Positions 35,952-46,197 are shown, counted from the first letter of the stretch. The stretch is 64,000 nucleotides of DNA from Pseudobdellovibrionaceae bacterium (GCA_947449255.1 CANFQX010000006.1:115068-179067), one strand, 5' to 3'. The notes: a model not told the origin generated them from the sequence alone. A program made the numbers and translations.

Positions 35952-37325
35952 ATGCCCGGAAAAGTTTTTATCAACAGAACCTTAAACTTAAAAAAAATCC
36001 GCTATGTCGGCGTCGACATGGATCACACTTTAGTTCGCTATAATAGCGAAAACTTTGAACGACTATCTCACACAACCATGATTGATAAGCTAGTTAAAAG
36101 AGGCTACCCAGAGACTTTGCGTAAGCTGACCTTTGATTATAATTTCGCAATTCGCGGATTGGTGATCGACAGAAAAATGGGTAATTTACTTAAGCTCAAT
36201 CGCTACACAGCGATCCGAGCCAGCTATCACGGTCTAAAGCCTCTTGATTTTAAGTCACACCAAAAACTTTATAAATCGACATACATTGACTTGAGCCACA
36301 ATGATTATCTAGCTGTGGACACTTCATTTTCAATTTCATCAGCCAATTTGATTGCACAAATTGTCGAGCTAAGAAATACAGACACTGCTAATAAGTATCC
36401 CGAATTTGTACAAATAGCCGATGATGTTATGGATGCCGTCGATGAGGCTCACAGAGATGGCTCCCTGAAAGATGAAGTAAAGAAAAATCTAGATCATTAT
36501 ATTATTAAAGATCCAAGCCTGGTTGCTGGCCTTGAAAAGTTCCGTCGCCATGGCAAAAAGATTTTTGTTCTAACAAATTCAGATTATCACTACACGAAAC
36601 TCTTACTTGATTATGCCATTCAGCCCTTCCTTAAAGATCATAAATCCTGGCAGGATTTATTTGAGATTATTATTACGTTCGCTTCCAAACCCAAATTCTT
36701 CTACGAAAGTCAGCGCTACTTGCGTGTGAATCCTGAAGATGGAACAATGACAAATATGGAAGGCAAATTAACTCCTGGAATCTATCAGGGTGGAAATGCA
36801 AAAAAATTCACCTCGGATCTAGATTTGGCCGGAGATGATATCCTTTACATCGGAGATCATATCTATGGAGACATCCTGCGCTTAAAAAAGGATTGCAACT
36901 GGCGAACAGCGATGGTTATCGAGGAACTCAATGTAGAAGTTGAGAGCAATAAAAAGGCAGAACCCATCAATCAAGAAATTGAAATGCTCATGAAAAAGAA
37001 AGAGCCATTTGAAGATGAATTGACTGAAATCATGACTAGAAAAATTGAAAAAGCTGCCAATGTCAGTGAGTCCACCATCGATTCCTTACAGAAAACGATT
37101 TCAGAAATAGATTCTCAAATCAGTCAGCTGATAAAAAAGCAGCAGTCCATGTACAATGCGAATTGGGGACAGCTGATGAGAGCTGGCAATGAAGAAAGCT
37201 ACTTTGCCTACCAACTAGATAGATATGCCTGCATTTATATGGAAAAATTGGGGGACGTCCTTGAGCTATCCCCAAGAACTTACTTTAGAGCCCCACGACG
37301 TCCGCTTGCTCACGAAATGTATTAG
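35952..37325 (+). CDS. HAD-IG family 5'-nucleotidase (cN-II-like)
   Basis: A 457-residue HAD hydrolase. Motif I is VDMDHTLVRY (nucleophile Asp ~21 with DxD). Motif II FVLTNSDYHYT and motif IV LYIGDHIYGDI follow in cN-II order, with a coiled-coil segment at ~340-400. Relatives are cytosolic purine 5'-nucleotidases that dephosphorylate IMP/GMP. The leader contains a possible ribosome-site hairpin. Its stop overlaps the convergent gene by 4 nt. Confidence 0.9.
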   Translation: MPGKVFINRTLNLKKIRYVGVDMDHTLVRYNSENFERLSHTTMIDKLVKRGYPETLRKLTFDYNFAIRGLVIDRKMGNLLKLNRYTAIRASYHGLKPLDFKSHQKLYKSTYIDLSHNDYLAVDTSFSISSANLIAQIVELRNTDTANKYPEFVQIADDVMDAVDEAHRDGSLKDEVKKNLDHYIIKDPSLVAGLEKFRRHGKKIFVLTNSDYHYTKLLLDYAIQPFLKDHKSWQDLFEIIITFASKPKFFYESQRYLRVNPEDGTMTNMEGKLTPGIYQGGNAKKFTSDLDLAGDDILYIGDHIYGDILRLKKDCNWRTAMVIEELNVEVESNKKAEPINQEIEMLMKKKEPFEDELTEIMTRKIEKAANVSESTIDSLQKTISEIDSQISQLIKKQQSMYNANWGQLMRAGNEESYFAYQLDRYACIYMEKLGDVLELSPRTYFRAPRRPLAHEMY

Positions 37326-38041
37326 TTATTAAAAAGGATCAGATAGTCTTTCGGGGCTGTCTGATCCATCAATCCACTGTATTTCCCAGCTTCCATTTTT
37401 TTTCGATAATTCATCCGCGCAATATTGCGAATCAAACACCCTAAGTTGCTGGTGCCACTCGGGTCATCAGAATCCCCTTCATGACATTTTAACTCAAAAT
37501 CAGCTTCCTGATTGCGGCTTTTGGGAAATTTAGTGACAGTCAGACTTAAAACATCAATTTTGAATTCATGGATCAAGCGATCTGCCAGATTATTTTTTAG
37601 AACCTGTGTTGAATAGATATGAGGGGCAATGATGGCAACCCTAAGCCCCTCAGTTCTGGCTTTTTGAATTCCCTCGATCAGCCGAGGCAGCTCCTCTTTA
37701 AGCTGAATATGAACACCCTCTCTGAATATTTCCACAAAAGGCAGCATAGATTCGACAACGATGACTTGATAGGTATTCTCTTTTTCGTTGGATGCTTCGA
37801 GAAATCCTCTCCAAAGCTCCACATCTTCAATTCTATTTGGAGTTACACCCAACAAAACAACAGGGGCCGCAGCAATTTGAGCTTTTAGTTCTTGATAGAT
37901 TCTTTTGCCAAAATCTTCCGGCGTTGAATACCAACCCAGCGCCAATACTGGAGCAAACTCAGGACTGACAGAAAAGTGTGCTGAAAAGTAGACACCCACA
38001 GAGACGACTAAGGCTGCGAAAAACCAGTACATATATTTCAT
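37322..38041 (-). CDS. Signal-anchored periplasmic protein of unknown function
   Basis: A 239-residue protein. Residues 5-24 form an N-terminal anchor or uncleaved signal. The remainder looks alpha/beta, with alternating hydrophobic strands (VVLLGV, YQVIVVES, RVAIIAP) suggestive of a Rossmann-like or periplasmic-binding fold, plus two C-terminal cysteines. I recognise no family. It is divergent from the CoA operon and tail-overlaps the HAD gene. Confidence 0.75.
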   Translation of the reverse strand: MKYMYWFFAALVVSVGVYFSAHFSVSPEFAPVLALGWYSTPEDFGKRIYQELKAQIAAAPVVLLGVTPNRIEDVELWRGFLEASNEKENTYQVIVVESMLPFVEIFREGVHIQLKEELPRLIEGIQKARTEGLRVAIIAPHIYSTQVLKNNLADRLIHEFKIDVLSLTVTKFPKSRNQEADFELKCHEGDSDDPSGTSNLGCLIRNIARMNYRKKMEAGKYSGLMDQTAPKDYLILFNN

Positions 38042-38173
38042 AGAGCTATCGACCTATCACCACCTCCCAAGCCTGGCAAGACTCTGATTGTAATCCCTAA
38101 AAACTATGCTAAATTGCTGAATATTACAGAGGACTTGATCATTTAACAGACAGGTACCGAAAAACGAGCGACT

Positions 38174-38905
38174 ATGAAGGCGAAACACACATTACCCTCT
38201 TTTAGCTATCTCTTGATTGGCTCCGGCCGAGTTGCTCGACATTTGAGCCATTATCTCCATCTTTTAGACATTCCCTTTCAATCTTGGGACAGAGCTCAAG
38301 ACCCCCATGCACTTAAACCTAAAATATCAGATGCAACTCATGTGCTTTTGGCGATCAGCGACAGTGCTGTCTTAGGCTTTTTTAGGCAAAATTTGGCGGG
38401 AATGGATAAAGTTGTCGTGCATTTTTCTGGTGCGCATAACTTTGAAGATATGATATCGGCCCATCCCTTAATGACCTTTGGTCCCCAGCTCTACAGTTTA
38501 GATTTTTACAAAAAAATTCATTTCGCTTTAACAAATGGAACCTTTGGACAAGCACTTCCGTGCCTAGAAAATCCTCATAGCAGTTTGAATCCTGAACAAA
38601 AACCTCTCTATCATGCAAGCTGTGTTTTAGGTGGAAACTTCACCACTTTGCTCATTAAAAAAATGCTGGAAAACTTGCAGGAAATGAACATCCCTCACGA
38701 AGCCGCTGAAATATACATCTCACAAATAATAAAAAACACTTTTGCAAACCCAGAAAATGCGCTCACTGGCCCGATCGTCAGAAAAGATGTCGAGACTGTA
38801 AAAGCAAACATCAGAGCCCTTGAAGAGGATAAAAAATCTCCCCGCGCCGATGAAATCTATAAATCTTTTGTAAATACTTACTGGCCAGAAAGCCTAAGAA
38901 AGTAG
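38174..38905 (+). CDS. Rossmann-fold DUF2520 oxidoreductase, candidate ketopantoate reductase
   Basis: A 243-residue protein. The NAD(P) motif is LLIGSGRVARHL at the N-terminus; VLLAISDSA and VVHFSGA follow as in DUF2520/6PGDH-like proteins. SAHPLMTFG is the family's conserved His-Pro strand. The C-terminal helical DUF2520 region starts with HASCVLGGNF. It is first in an operon with panB, panC, coaBC, coaX and panD, while no panE is present. I infer that it reduces ketopantoate to pantoate; it was not demonstrated here. Confidence 0.8.
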   Translation: MKAKHTLPSFSYLLIGSGRVARHLSHYLHLLDIPFQSWDRAQDPHALKPKISDATHVLLAISDSAVLGFFRQNLAGMDKVVVHFSGAHNFEDMISAHPLMTFGPQLYSLDFYKKIHFALTNGTFGQALPCLENPHSSLNPEQKPLYHASCVLGGNFTTLLIKKMLENLQEMNIPHEAAEIYISQIIKNTFANPENALTGPIVRKDVETVKANIRALEEDKKSPRADEIYKSFVNTYWPESLRK

Positions 38906-38911
38906 TGCTCA

Positions 38912-39703
38912 ATGAAAACTATTATCGATTTTCACAACAAGAAAACCAAAAAAGAAAAATTCACCATGGTGACCTGCTATGACTACACCTTCGCAAAAAT
39001 TCTGGCTGAAAGTGATGTGGATTGTCTTTTGGTTGGTGATTCTTTAGCGAACACCATGCTGGGGCATTCCACGACTCTGAATGCAACGGTCAACATCATG
39101 ACTCTGTACACTGGTGCAGTTGCTCGTGGAGCCGGCGACAAAAAGTTTATTGTTGGAGACATGCCCTTTATGAGTTACCGCAAAGGCCTGACTTCAAGCA
39201 TGACCGCTGCAGAGAAAATTATGCGAGCTGGCGCACACGCCATAAAACTTGAAGGCGGCGAAGGAAATTATGCCATCGTCAAACACATGGTCGGATCTGG
39301 AGTTCCTGTGATGGGTCACTTGGGATTAACTCCGCAAGCAGTCCACCAATTGGGAGGTTTTAAAGTTCAGGGACGAGATCAAAAAGCTCAGCAAAAAATT
39401 AAAGAAGAAGCTTTGCGATTGGAGGACTCCGGTGCTTTTTGTGTTGTTCTGGAATGCGTCCCTTCGACCCTTGCCCAGGAAATTACAGCTGCCCTTGATA
39501 TTCCAACCATTGGAATTGGGGCTGGGCCAGACACTGATGGGCAGGTGTTGGTGCTTCAGGATCTCTTAGGAATGACTAAAGGATTTAGACCAAAATTCCT
39601 AAAAACTTATTTTGATGGTTTCAACAACCTGCAGTCAGCTTTCAATGCTTACCACCAAGAAGTTGTTCAAGGTGATTTTCCGACTGAAAAGGAAAGCTAC
39701 TAA
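38912..39703 (+). CDS. panB: Ketopantoate hydroxymethyltransferase PanB
   Basis: A 263-residue TIM-barrel enzyme. It shows MVTCYDYTFAKI, LVGDSLANTMLGH, IKLEGG, PVMGHLGLTPQ and IGIGAGPDTDGQVLVLQD, all PanB signatures. It transfers a hydroxymethyl group from methylene-THF to 2-ketoisovalerate. It starts 6 nt after the DUF2520 gene, and its stop overlaps the panC start by 1 nt. Confidence 0.96.
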   Translation: MKTIIDFHNKKTKKEKFTMVTCYDYTFAKILAESDVDCLLVGDSLANTMLGHSTTLNATVNIMTLYTGAVARGAGDKKFIVGDMPFMSYRKGLTSSMTAAEKIMRAGAHAIKLEGGEGNYAIVKHMVGSGVPVMGHLGLTPQAVHQLGGFKVQGRDQKAQQKIKEEALRLEDSGAFCVVLECVPSTLAQEITAALDIPTIGIGAGPDTDGQVLVLQDLLGMTKGFRPKFLKTYFDGFNNLQSAFNAYHQEVVQGDFPTEKESY

Positions 39704-40464
39704 TGACTCTTGTTCTAAGAAAATCACAAGACTTTAAAATTTGGCGTAAACAGCAAGGTCAAAGTAAAACACTTGGCTTTGTTCCCACGATGGGAGCACT
39801 TCACAGTGGTCATGAAGAACTTCTGAAACGGGCTCGCCGTGAAAATGATTTGGTTGCTCTTTCTATCTTTGTAAATCCAACTCAATTTAACAACGCCTCG
39901 GACTTAGATAAGTATCCAATGACTTTTGAAGCCGATCTCGCAATGGCTGAAAAAAACAATGTGGACGTCATTTTTTTCCCCGAATACATAGAAATGTATC
40001 CAGACAATTACCGCTACAAAGTCAGTGAAAATGCCTACTCAAATATTTTAGATGGCGCTCATCGACCGGGACATTTTGATGGAGTGCTTTCTGTTGTCAT
40101 GAAGCTTTTTAATATCACCTCTCCAAGCCGGGCCTATTTTGGCGAAAAAGATTATCAGCAACTTTCGCTGATTAAGGGCATGGCTGAAAGCTTTTTTATG
40201 GATCTAGAAATAATTCCAGTGGCTACAGTGAGGGAAGAAGACGGTCTTGCAAAAAGCTCTCGCAATGTCAGACTGTCTGAATCCGAAAGGCAAAAAGCAC
40301 CACATATTTTTAAAGCTATCAAAAATTCTGAATCGGCCGAAGAAGCCGCAAAAATCTTAATTGAAGACGGATTTAAGGTCGACTATGTCACTGATATTGA
40401 AAACCGTCGTTTTGTAGCGGCTTACCTTGGTGAAGTGAGGCTCATAGACAATGTTGAAATCTAA
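39703..40464 (+). CDS. panC: Pantothenate synthetase PanC
   Basis: A 253-residue adenylate-forming ligase, about 30 residues shorter than E. coli PanC. The HxGH motif is PTMGALHSGHEELL (~25-38), with FVNPTQF, FGEKDYQQL and the KMSKS-like KSSRNVRLS following. It joins pantoate and beta-alanine. The C-terminus is trimmed and ends inside the overlap (14 nt) with coaBC. It is translationally coupled on both sides. Confidence 0.95.
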   Translation: MTLVLRKSQDFKIWRKQQGQSKTLGFVPTMGALHSGHEELLKRARRENDLVALSIFVNPTQFNNASDLDKYPMTFEADLAMAEKNNVDVIFFPEYIEMYPDNYRYKVSENAYSNILDGAHRPGHFDGVLSVVMKLFNITSPSRAYFGEKDYQQLSLIKGMAESFFMDLEIIPVATVREEDGLAKSSRNVRLSESERQKAPHIFKAIKNSESAEEAAKILIEDGFKVDYVTDIENRRFVAAYLGEVRLIDNVEI

Positions 40465-41770
40465 AGTTCTTTTTCTAATGACAGGATCTATTGCCTGTTA
40501 CAAAGCTTGTCATGTGATCTCAAGATTAGTTCAGGCCAATTGTGAGGTGCAAGTCGTTGCCTCTCAGTCCGCACTTCAGTTTATTGGAGCAGCCACCTTA
40601 GAGGGCCTTTCAGGAAAAGCCCCCTTGGTTGATATGTATGCCTCAGGGAATATGATGGAACATATCCATCTGATGCGCTGGGCGGATCTCATTTTGGTTG
40701 CGCCTGCGACTGCAAATTTTATCAATAAAACGGCACAAGGCTTCGGCGACGATTTCTTATCGACTTTGTTTTTAGCGCACGATTTCAAGAGACCCTTTCT
40801 TGTCGCCCCTGCAATGAATTCAAGCATGTACACTCACCCAATCACCCAAAGGTCTATTCAGACACTTAGAGAAATGGGAATTAAAATACTGGACACCGAT
40901 TCTGGAATTTTAGCTTGTGGCGAAGAGGGCCTCGGAAGATTGATCGAACCCGATTTACTCACGAAAAAAGTCCTTGATACTTTAAAAAACTCTACTCCAA
41001 AAATAAAATCAGACACGGAATCAGTCGCTGGATTACCAAAAAGCGCAACTAGAACTAAAGTGCTAGTCACAACTGGTGGAACCCAGGAACCCATTGATAC
41101 GGTTCGAGTCCTTTCAAATTTAAGTTCAGGTCGAACTGGTATTGCCATCGCTGAGGCCCTGGTTCAAATGGGTTTTGATGTGACTCTGATTCAGTCTCAC
41201 AATTCACAAAAATCTAAAGAATTGCCTTCGTCTGAGGTGTTCACTAGTTTTAAAAGCCTTGATGACAAGATAAAAAGACAACTTTCTGAAAATGAATTCA
41301 GTCACATTATTCATACCGCAGCCGTCAGTGATTACTCGGTGTCCAGTATTGAAATTGAAGGGCAAAAATTCAATCCACTCGAAGTAAAAAAAATGTCCTC
41401 CAACGCAGAGACCATGAGTATTCATTTAACCAGAAATTTCAAAATCGTCGATCGCCTTAAAGAATACTCCAAAAACAAGGATATCAAAGTTGTTGCCTTT
41501 AAATTAACTAGCGATGCCTCTGAGGAGCAAAGATTGACTGCGGTCGATAAGCTTTTTGAAAATTCAAATGCTGCATTGGTTGTTCATAATGATTTAACTG
41601 AAATTGATATTTTTAAGAAAACCCATAAATTTACCATTCATTTGAAAAATTTCGAACAGCCTGAAAGCAAGCTCGTTCAGAAAAAATTGATCTGTGAAAA
41701 CGTTGAACAACTGACGAACAATCTCATTCAATTCCTTATATCCAATAATATTCAGGAGAACAGTCTATGA
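40451..41770 (+). CDS. coaBC: Bifunctional phosphopantothenoylcysteine decarboxylase/synthetase
   Basis: A 439-residue fusion. The N-terminal CoaC half is a flavoprotein with [27 protein letters not shown] and [12 protein letters not shown]. The C-terminal CoaB half has [25 protein letters not shown] and AAVSDY. It adds cysteine to 4'-phosphopantothenate, then decarboxylates the product. It overlaps panC by 14 nt and coaX by 4 nt. Confidence 0.95.
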   Translation: MLKSKVLFLMTGSIACYKACHVISRLVQANCEVQVVASQSALQFIGAATLEGLSGKAPLVDMYASGNMMEHIHLMRWADLILVAPATANFINKTAQGFGDDFLSTLFLAHDFKRPFLVAPAMNSSMYTHPITQRSIQTLREMGIKILDTDSGILACGEEGLGRLIEPDLLTKKVLDTLKNSTPKIKSDTESVAGLPKSATRTKVLVTTGGTQEPIDTVRVLSNLSSGRTGIAIAEALVQMGFDVTLIQSHNSQKSKELPSSEVFTSFKSLDDKIKRQLSENEFSHIIHTAAVSDYSVSSIEIEGQKFNPLEVKKMSSNAETMSIHLTRNFKIVDRLKEYSKNKDIKVVAFKLTSDASEEQRLTAVDKLFENSNAALVVHNDLTEIDIFKKTHKFTIHLKNFEQPESKLVQKKLICENVEQLTNNLIQFLISNNIQENSL

Positions 41771-42537
41771 TATTATGTCTTGATGTCGGAAACACCCAAA
41801 TATTTGGTGGGCTCTTTGATGGCGATAAAATGGTTCTTTCATTTCGGAAAAATTCAAAAAGTGGTGCTTCATCGGATGAAACTGGAATTTTCCTGCGCAG
41901 TGCAATTCGAGAAAATGGCTATGACCCTGCTAAGGTGGATCAAATTGCCATATGCAGCGTTGTTCCTGAAGTCATTTATTCGCTGCGAGGCGCCTGTAAG
42001 AAGTATTTCAATATCAGTCCCTTTATTTTACAAGCTGGTGTCAAAACTGGATTGAAAATAAAATATAGAAATCCCCTAGAAGTAGGATCAGATCGCATTG
42101 CAAATTCCATCGCCGCAACACATTTGTATCCAAATAAAAATGTGATCATCGTTGATTTAGGGACTGCGACCACCTTCTGTGCTCTCACAGCAGATAAAGA
42201 TTATCTAGGCGGTTCAATCATTGCAGGCTTGCGTCTTTGTATGGAAGCCCTAGAAAACAACACAGCAAAACTGCCTTCGGTTGAAATCATGTCCATGCAT
42301 GAAGCCCTTGGCCGTAGCACGACAGAAAGCATTCAATCTGGTTTGTATTACGGACATTTGGGTGGCATGAAAGAGGTCATTGAACGCATAACCAAAGAAT
42401 GTTTTCAAAATGATCGCCCCACTGTCATTGGCACAGGGGGATTTTCGTCGCTATTTGAAAAAGAGAAGATTTTTGACTTTGTCGTCCCTGATCTGGTCTT
42501 AAAAGGCATGCTCATCGCCCTTAAACACAACTCTTAA
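41767..42537 (+). CDS. coaX: Type III pantothenate kinase
   Basis: A 256-residue ASKHA-fold kinase. It has the phosphate-1 motif [14 protein letters not shown] at the N-terminus, GSDRIAN in the middle, the second phosphate motif VDLGTATTF and a closing GTGGFSSLF. It phosphorylates pantothenate, the first CoA-specific step. Type III enzymes are not feedback-inhibited by CoA. Four bases overlap coaBC. Confidence 0.95.
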   Translation: MILCLDVGNTQIFGGLFDGDKMVLSFRKNSKSGASSDETGIFLRSAIRENGYDPAKVDQIAICSVVPEVIYSLRGACKKYFNISPFILQAGVKTGLKIKYRNPLEVGSDRIANSIAATHLYPNKNVIIVDLGTATTFCALTADKDYLGGSIIAGLRLCMEALENNTAKLPSVEIMSMHEALGRSTTESIQSGLYYGHLGGMKEVIERITKECFQNDRPTVIGTGGFSSLFEKEKIFDFVVPDLVLKGMLIALKHNS

Positions 42538-42548
42538 AGGTATTAAAA

Positions 42549-42923
42549 ATGAACATTTCAATGCTTAGAACAAAAATTCACCGTGCGACTGTAACTGGGG
42601 CTGATCTGAATTACGAAGGCTCCATCAGCATCTCTCCAGATCTTATCAAAGCCTCTGGTTTATTAATCAATGAGCGCGTTGATATTTACAATTGCAACAA
42701 TGGTGCAAGATTCTCAACTTACGTTATCAAAGGCAACAAGGGCGAAATCTGCCTCAACGGAGCCGCCGCACGCCATGTTCAAAAAGGCGATTTAGTCATT
42801 ATTTGTTCTTATTGCGGAGTGAATTTTGACGAAGCAAAAAAACACAAGCCAACAGTTGTTTTCGTAAATGAAAAAAACAAGGTGAAGGAAAAGCGCGCTG
42901 AATCTCGGAAGAATAATGTTTAG
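42549..42923 (+). CDS. panD: Aspartate 1-decarboxylase PanD
   Basis: A 124-residue pyruvoyl enzyme. The self-processing bond is Gly24-Ser25 in YEGSI, in the canonical position. NGARFSTYVIKG and the NGAAARHVQKGD strand are family markers. It makes beta-alanine for PanC, closing the pantothenate set. It starts 11 nt after coaX and ends the operon. The 84-nt gap to the convergent ABC-F gene shows no terminator. Confidence 0.96.
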   Translation: MNISMLRTKIHRATVTGADLNYEGSISISPDLIKASGLLINERVDIYNCNNGARFSTYVIKGNKGEICLNGAAARHVQKGDLVIICSYCGVNFDEAKKHKPTVVFVNEKNKVKEKRAESRKNNV

Positions 42924-43007
42924 ATAGTATTTGCCGTAAAAGCGCTCTTGGAATTTGATCTATCTTTATAGCCATTATAAAAACCGTGCCCCAATGGATC
43001 AATTCCC

Positions 43008-44852
43008 TCACCCCATCAACTTCTGAAGTTCCCCCTCAAGTTGATGCTGTTCTTCCATCGCATCCAGCATGGCAAGCTCGACACTTTCGATGTCGTCGCT
43101 GATCTTATGCAGATCCTTGGCAATGGTCGCTGCTCCGGCACCACTTGCTGCAGCCGTTCCTGAAATCAGAATGGCATTGAGCTCAGTTTGCCTTGAACTG
43201 AGTTTTAAAATCTCTTTATCTCCATCAGAGATCACTTTTTGGCATTTTTTAATTAGGCTTTCTAAACGCTTACGCTCTTCTTTGTAGTTGAATTTCGAAG
43301 ATTCTGAACCTTTAGATTCTGTATTCTTTAGATCTGATGAGGGACTATCAAAAACTCTTTCGGCCAAAAAACCCTTTTGCAAACTCCACACGTACTCATC
43401 ATAAGTTCCTGGGTAAAGAGTCAGTCTTCCATTGTTAACTTCTAAAATCTTGTTTGCAATTCTTCCAATGAATCCGCGATCATGGCTGACTGTAACAATG
43501 GTTCCCTCGTATTTTTCAAGGGCATAGGTGAGGGCTTCTACAGTATCAAAATCCAAGTGATTTGTTGGCTCATCTAAAAGCAGCAGAGGTGATTTTTGCA
43601 GCAAAATCTGCCCCAGAGCCACGCGGGATTTTTCGCCCCCAGAAAGCACTTTGATTTTTTTATTCACTGCCTCACCACTAAAAAGCAAACTTCCAGCGAT
43701 ATTTAAGACATCTTGCTGGGTCACTTCCTTGCTGGCTGCAAAAGCTAACGCTTGCAAGACGGTGTGTTCTGGATTGAGGGCCTCGGGCGTGTGTTGTGCA
43801 AAGTAAGAGGACCTCACTTGGTGCCCCCACTTCAACGATCCGCCGAGCAATGGAATTTGCTCACCAAGCGATTTCAATAAAGTGGACTTCCCAGCGCCGT
43901 TGAATCCCACAATTCCTAAGTGGTCTCCTCGTTCTAAACGCAAATGCACATCTTTAAGAATCACATTTGTGTTATATCCACAAACTCCACCGTCGAGTTC
44001 TAATATCATTTTTCCTGTTGGACTTGCTGGTGGAATTTGAATATTTGAATGAGTTGGGGCGGCTTTGAGTTCGATCGTCTCCATTTTTTCGAGGGCTTTT
44101 AATCTGCTCTGCGCCTGGCGCGCTTTGGTGGCTTTAGCTCCAAAACGGGTTACAAAATCCATGATGGATTTTTTCTTGGCTTGCTGACTCATCACTTGTT
44201 TTTGAAGAATTTCAGCGAGCATGTTTTTTTGTTCAAAGTAGTCATCCAAATTTCCAGCAAATTTAATGATGTCTCCGCTTTCAACTTCAAGAATATGATC
44301 CGTCACACGTCTTAAAAATTCTCTATCATGAGAAATAAGCAAAAAGGCACCTTTGAATTCTTGCAAAAAACTTTCAAGGACCAGAAGTGTTTCTAAATCC
44401 AAGAAATTGGTCGGTTCATCAAGTAACAGCAAATTAGGTTCTTGTCCGATAAGGAACAATAATTTGACTCGCATACGGTAACCGCCGCTGAGCTGTTTTA
44501 GATCCGATTGAAAGTGTTGTTCGGTTAAACCCAACTTTAAGCCAAATTGCTTAAGCTCCCAAAGGGGCTTAATACAATTTTTAGACAAGTAGGTTTCAAC
44601 TTGTTCGTCCACATTCCAGTCAGAGTCCTGTTCTAAATAGCCAAGTCGGAGCTGCTGAGATTTTGTGACAATACCTTTATCTAAATGCTCTTGCTCAACA
44701 AGAATTTTGAACAGAGTGGTCTTACCGGCCCCATTGGGACCAATTACTCCAACATGTTCCCCCTCATTGATTGCGAAGGTCGCACTGTCAAAAAGAACGC
44801 GCGAACCGAAACCTTTGTGACCTTCTTGAACTTGTAAAAGCGTAATGCCCAT
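43008..44852 (-). CDS. ABC-F ATPase (Uup/EttA-like)
   Basis: A 614-residue soluble protein with two ABC domains. The Walker A motifs are GPNGAGKTT (~38) and GFNGAGKST (~320), with signatures LSGGYRMR and LSGGEKSR. An inter-domain linker follows LLISHDREFLRRV, and a C-terminal coiled coil runs from ~535 to the end. ABC-F proteins bind the ribosomal E site; the C-terminal coiled coil favours Uup/YdiF-like members over EttA. There are no transmembrane partners. Confidence 0.92.
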   Translation of the reverse strand: MGITLLQVQEGHKGFGSRVLFDSATFAINEGEHVGVIGPNGAGKTTLFKILVEQEHLDKGIVTKSQQLRLGYLEQDSDWNVDEQVETYLSKNCIKPLWELKQFGLKLGLTEQHFQSDLKQLSGGYRMRVKLLFLIGQEPNLLLLDEPTNFLDLETLLVLESFLQEFKGAFLLISHDREFLRRVTDHILEVESGDIIKFAGNLDDYFEQKNMLAEILQKQVMSQQAKKKSIMDFVTRFGAKATKARQAQSRLKALEKMETIELKAAPTHSNIQIPPASPTGKMILELDGGVCGYNTNVILKDVHLRLERGDHLGIVGFNGAGKSTLLKSLGEQIPLLGGSLKWGHQVRSSYFAQHTPEALNPEHTVLQALAFAASKEVTQQDVLNIAGSLLFSGEAVNKKIKVLSGGEKSRVALGQILLQKSPLLLLDEPTNHLDFDTVEALTYALEKYEGTIVTVSHDRGFIGRIANKILEVNNGRLTLYPGTYDEYVWSLQKGFLAERVFDSPSSDLKNTESKGSESSKFNYKEERKRLESLIKKCQKVISDGDKEILKLSSRQTELNAILISGTAAASGAGAATIAKDLHKISDDIESVELAMLDAMEEQHQLEGELQKLMG

Positions 44853-44905
44853 TATTTTTTTCTCTGTCGTAAAATTTTATCTTGAAAACCTTAGAAGCAA
44901 AAAAC

Positions 44906-45811
44906 TTAGACCTTGCCGGCTTTCGAAGGCAGAGGGTGTTGAATTTTATTCGTCATCCAAGAATTAATTGTCTTAAGCTTAATCAGATCAATAGATGTCT
45001 TGGCCTTCAGACCATTGAACATATAGACAACGTCTTCCGTTGCAACATTTCCGGTCGCACCTGGAGCATAAGGACAGCCCCCCAATCCACCTAAACTTGT
45101 ATCAAAAATACGAACACCTAAGTCATAGGCAGCCAAAATATTTGCAAGAGCTTGTCCCCGAGTATCATGAAAGTGGCCGGCAATTTTTGCCAATGGAACC
45201 GCTTTTTTGAGTTTCTTGAATAAGGTCCGAACCTGTCCAACATGAGCAATTCCAATGGTGTCGCCAATGGAGACTTCGTAAACGCCCAGTTTATGCATTC
45301 TTTGTGCAAGCTTGACTACTTTAGCCTCTGATATTTTACCCTCATAAGGACACCCAAAGCAGGCGGACAAATATCCTCGTACTTTGATTTTGTGCTTTTT
45401 GGCAAGAATCATGACGGGTCCAAAACGCTTGAAACTTTCATCAATTGAGCAATTGATATTCTTTTTTGAAAATGTTTCTGAACAAGAGGCAAAGATGGCG
45501 ATTTCTTTCACTCCGCTCTGAATGGCTTCCCTCATCCCCTGCTCATTGGGCACAAGCACAGACATCTCTATTTTTTTTCCAATCACTCCCGTTTTTTGAA
45601 GCTGTTGGGTTTTAGATAAAATATCAGCAGTTCCAGCCATCTGAGGAACCCATTTTGGAGACACAAAAGAACCCACTTCAATTCTTTTTAATCCTGCCTC
45701 ACTGAGACGGGTTATGAACTCCACTCGAGTGTCTACGTCTAAAATAACTTTTTCATTTTGAAGCCCGTCACGCACACCCATCTCAACAATTGTTACTGAA
45801 TTTTTTTTCAT
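44906..45811 (-). CDS. mvaB: Hydroxymethylglutaryl-CoA lyase
   Basis: A 301-residue DRE-TIM enzyme. It shows EMGVRDGLQNEK (Arg-Asp base pair), GSFVSPKWVPQM, the SIGDTIGIAH strand, HFHDTRG metal ligands and the catalytic-Cys loop GLGGCPYAPGATGN. It cleaves HMG-CoA to acetoacetate and acetyl-CoA, the last step of leucine breakdown. It is the final gene of the 50775-44906 operon and begins 2 nt after the carrier gene. Confidence 0.95.
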   Translation of the reverse strand: MKKNSVTIVEMGVRDGLQNEKVILDVDTRVEFITRLSEAGLKRIEVGSFVSPKWVPQMAGTADILSKTQQLQKTGVIGKKIEMSVLVPNEQGMREAIQSGVKEIAIFASCSETFSKKNINCSIDESFKRFGPVMILAKKHKIKVRGYLSACFGCPYEGKISEAKVVKLAQRMHKLGVYEVSIGDTIGIAHVGQVRTLFKKLKKAVPLAKIAGHFHDTRGQALANILAAYDLGVRIFDTSLGGLGGCPYAPGATGNVATEDVVYMFNGLKAKTSIDLIKLKTINSWMTNKIQHPLPSKAGKV

Positions 45812-45813
45812 TC

Positions 45814-46197
45814 TTAAGACTCTTTTGCCGCTGGCATCAATTTAACGAGATGTTTTCCAAGCGTGACTTGATCACCAACAGCGCAGGAAATAACGTCAAT
45901 AATTCCATCTAAATCACTTTTTAAAGTGTACTCCATTTTCATAGCTTCCATAACAAGGACTGCTTGCCCGGCTTTTACAGGATCTCCAATTTTTGAAAAA
46001 ATCTTGATCACCTTGCCTGGCATTGGTGCCAAGATCACATCTGAAGTTCCAGCACCGCCAGTTTTACGACGTGCTCTTCTGCCACTGGTTGCATCCACAG
46101 TAAATGTTCGACCCTTAGAGTGAACCCACAATGTGGTGCCGATGAGTTGTGCTTGCACCAGGTGATCAGAACCATCAATTTTTAATTTTAAATCCAT
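45814..46197 (-). CDS. Biotin carboxyl carrier protein of the acyl-CoA carboxylase
   Basis: A 127-residue protein. The biotin domain fills the C-terminal 75 residues, with the biotinylated Lys in EAMKMEYTL and the PMPGKV strand before it. The N-terminal ~45 residues carry a DGSDHLV strand as in carboxylase alpha chains. In most methylcrotonyl-CoA carboxylases this carrier is fused to the biotin carboxylase; here it is a separate gene joined by a TAATG overlap. Confidence 0.92.
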   Translation of the reverse strand: MDLKLKIDGSDHLVQAQLIGTTLWVHSKGRTFTVDATSGRRARRKTGGAGTSDVILAPMPGKVIKIFSKIGDPVKAGQAVLVMEAMKMEYTLKSDLDGIIDVISCAVGDQVTLGKHLVKLMPAAKES

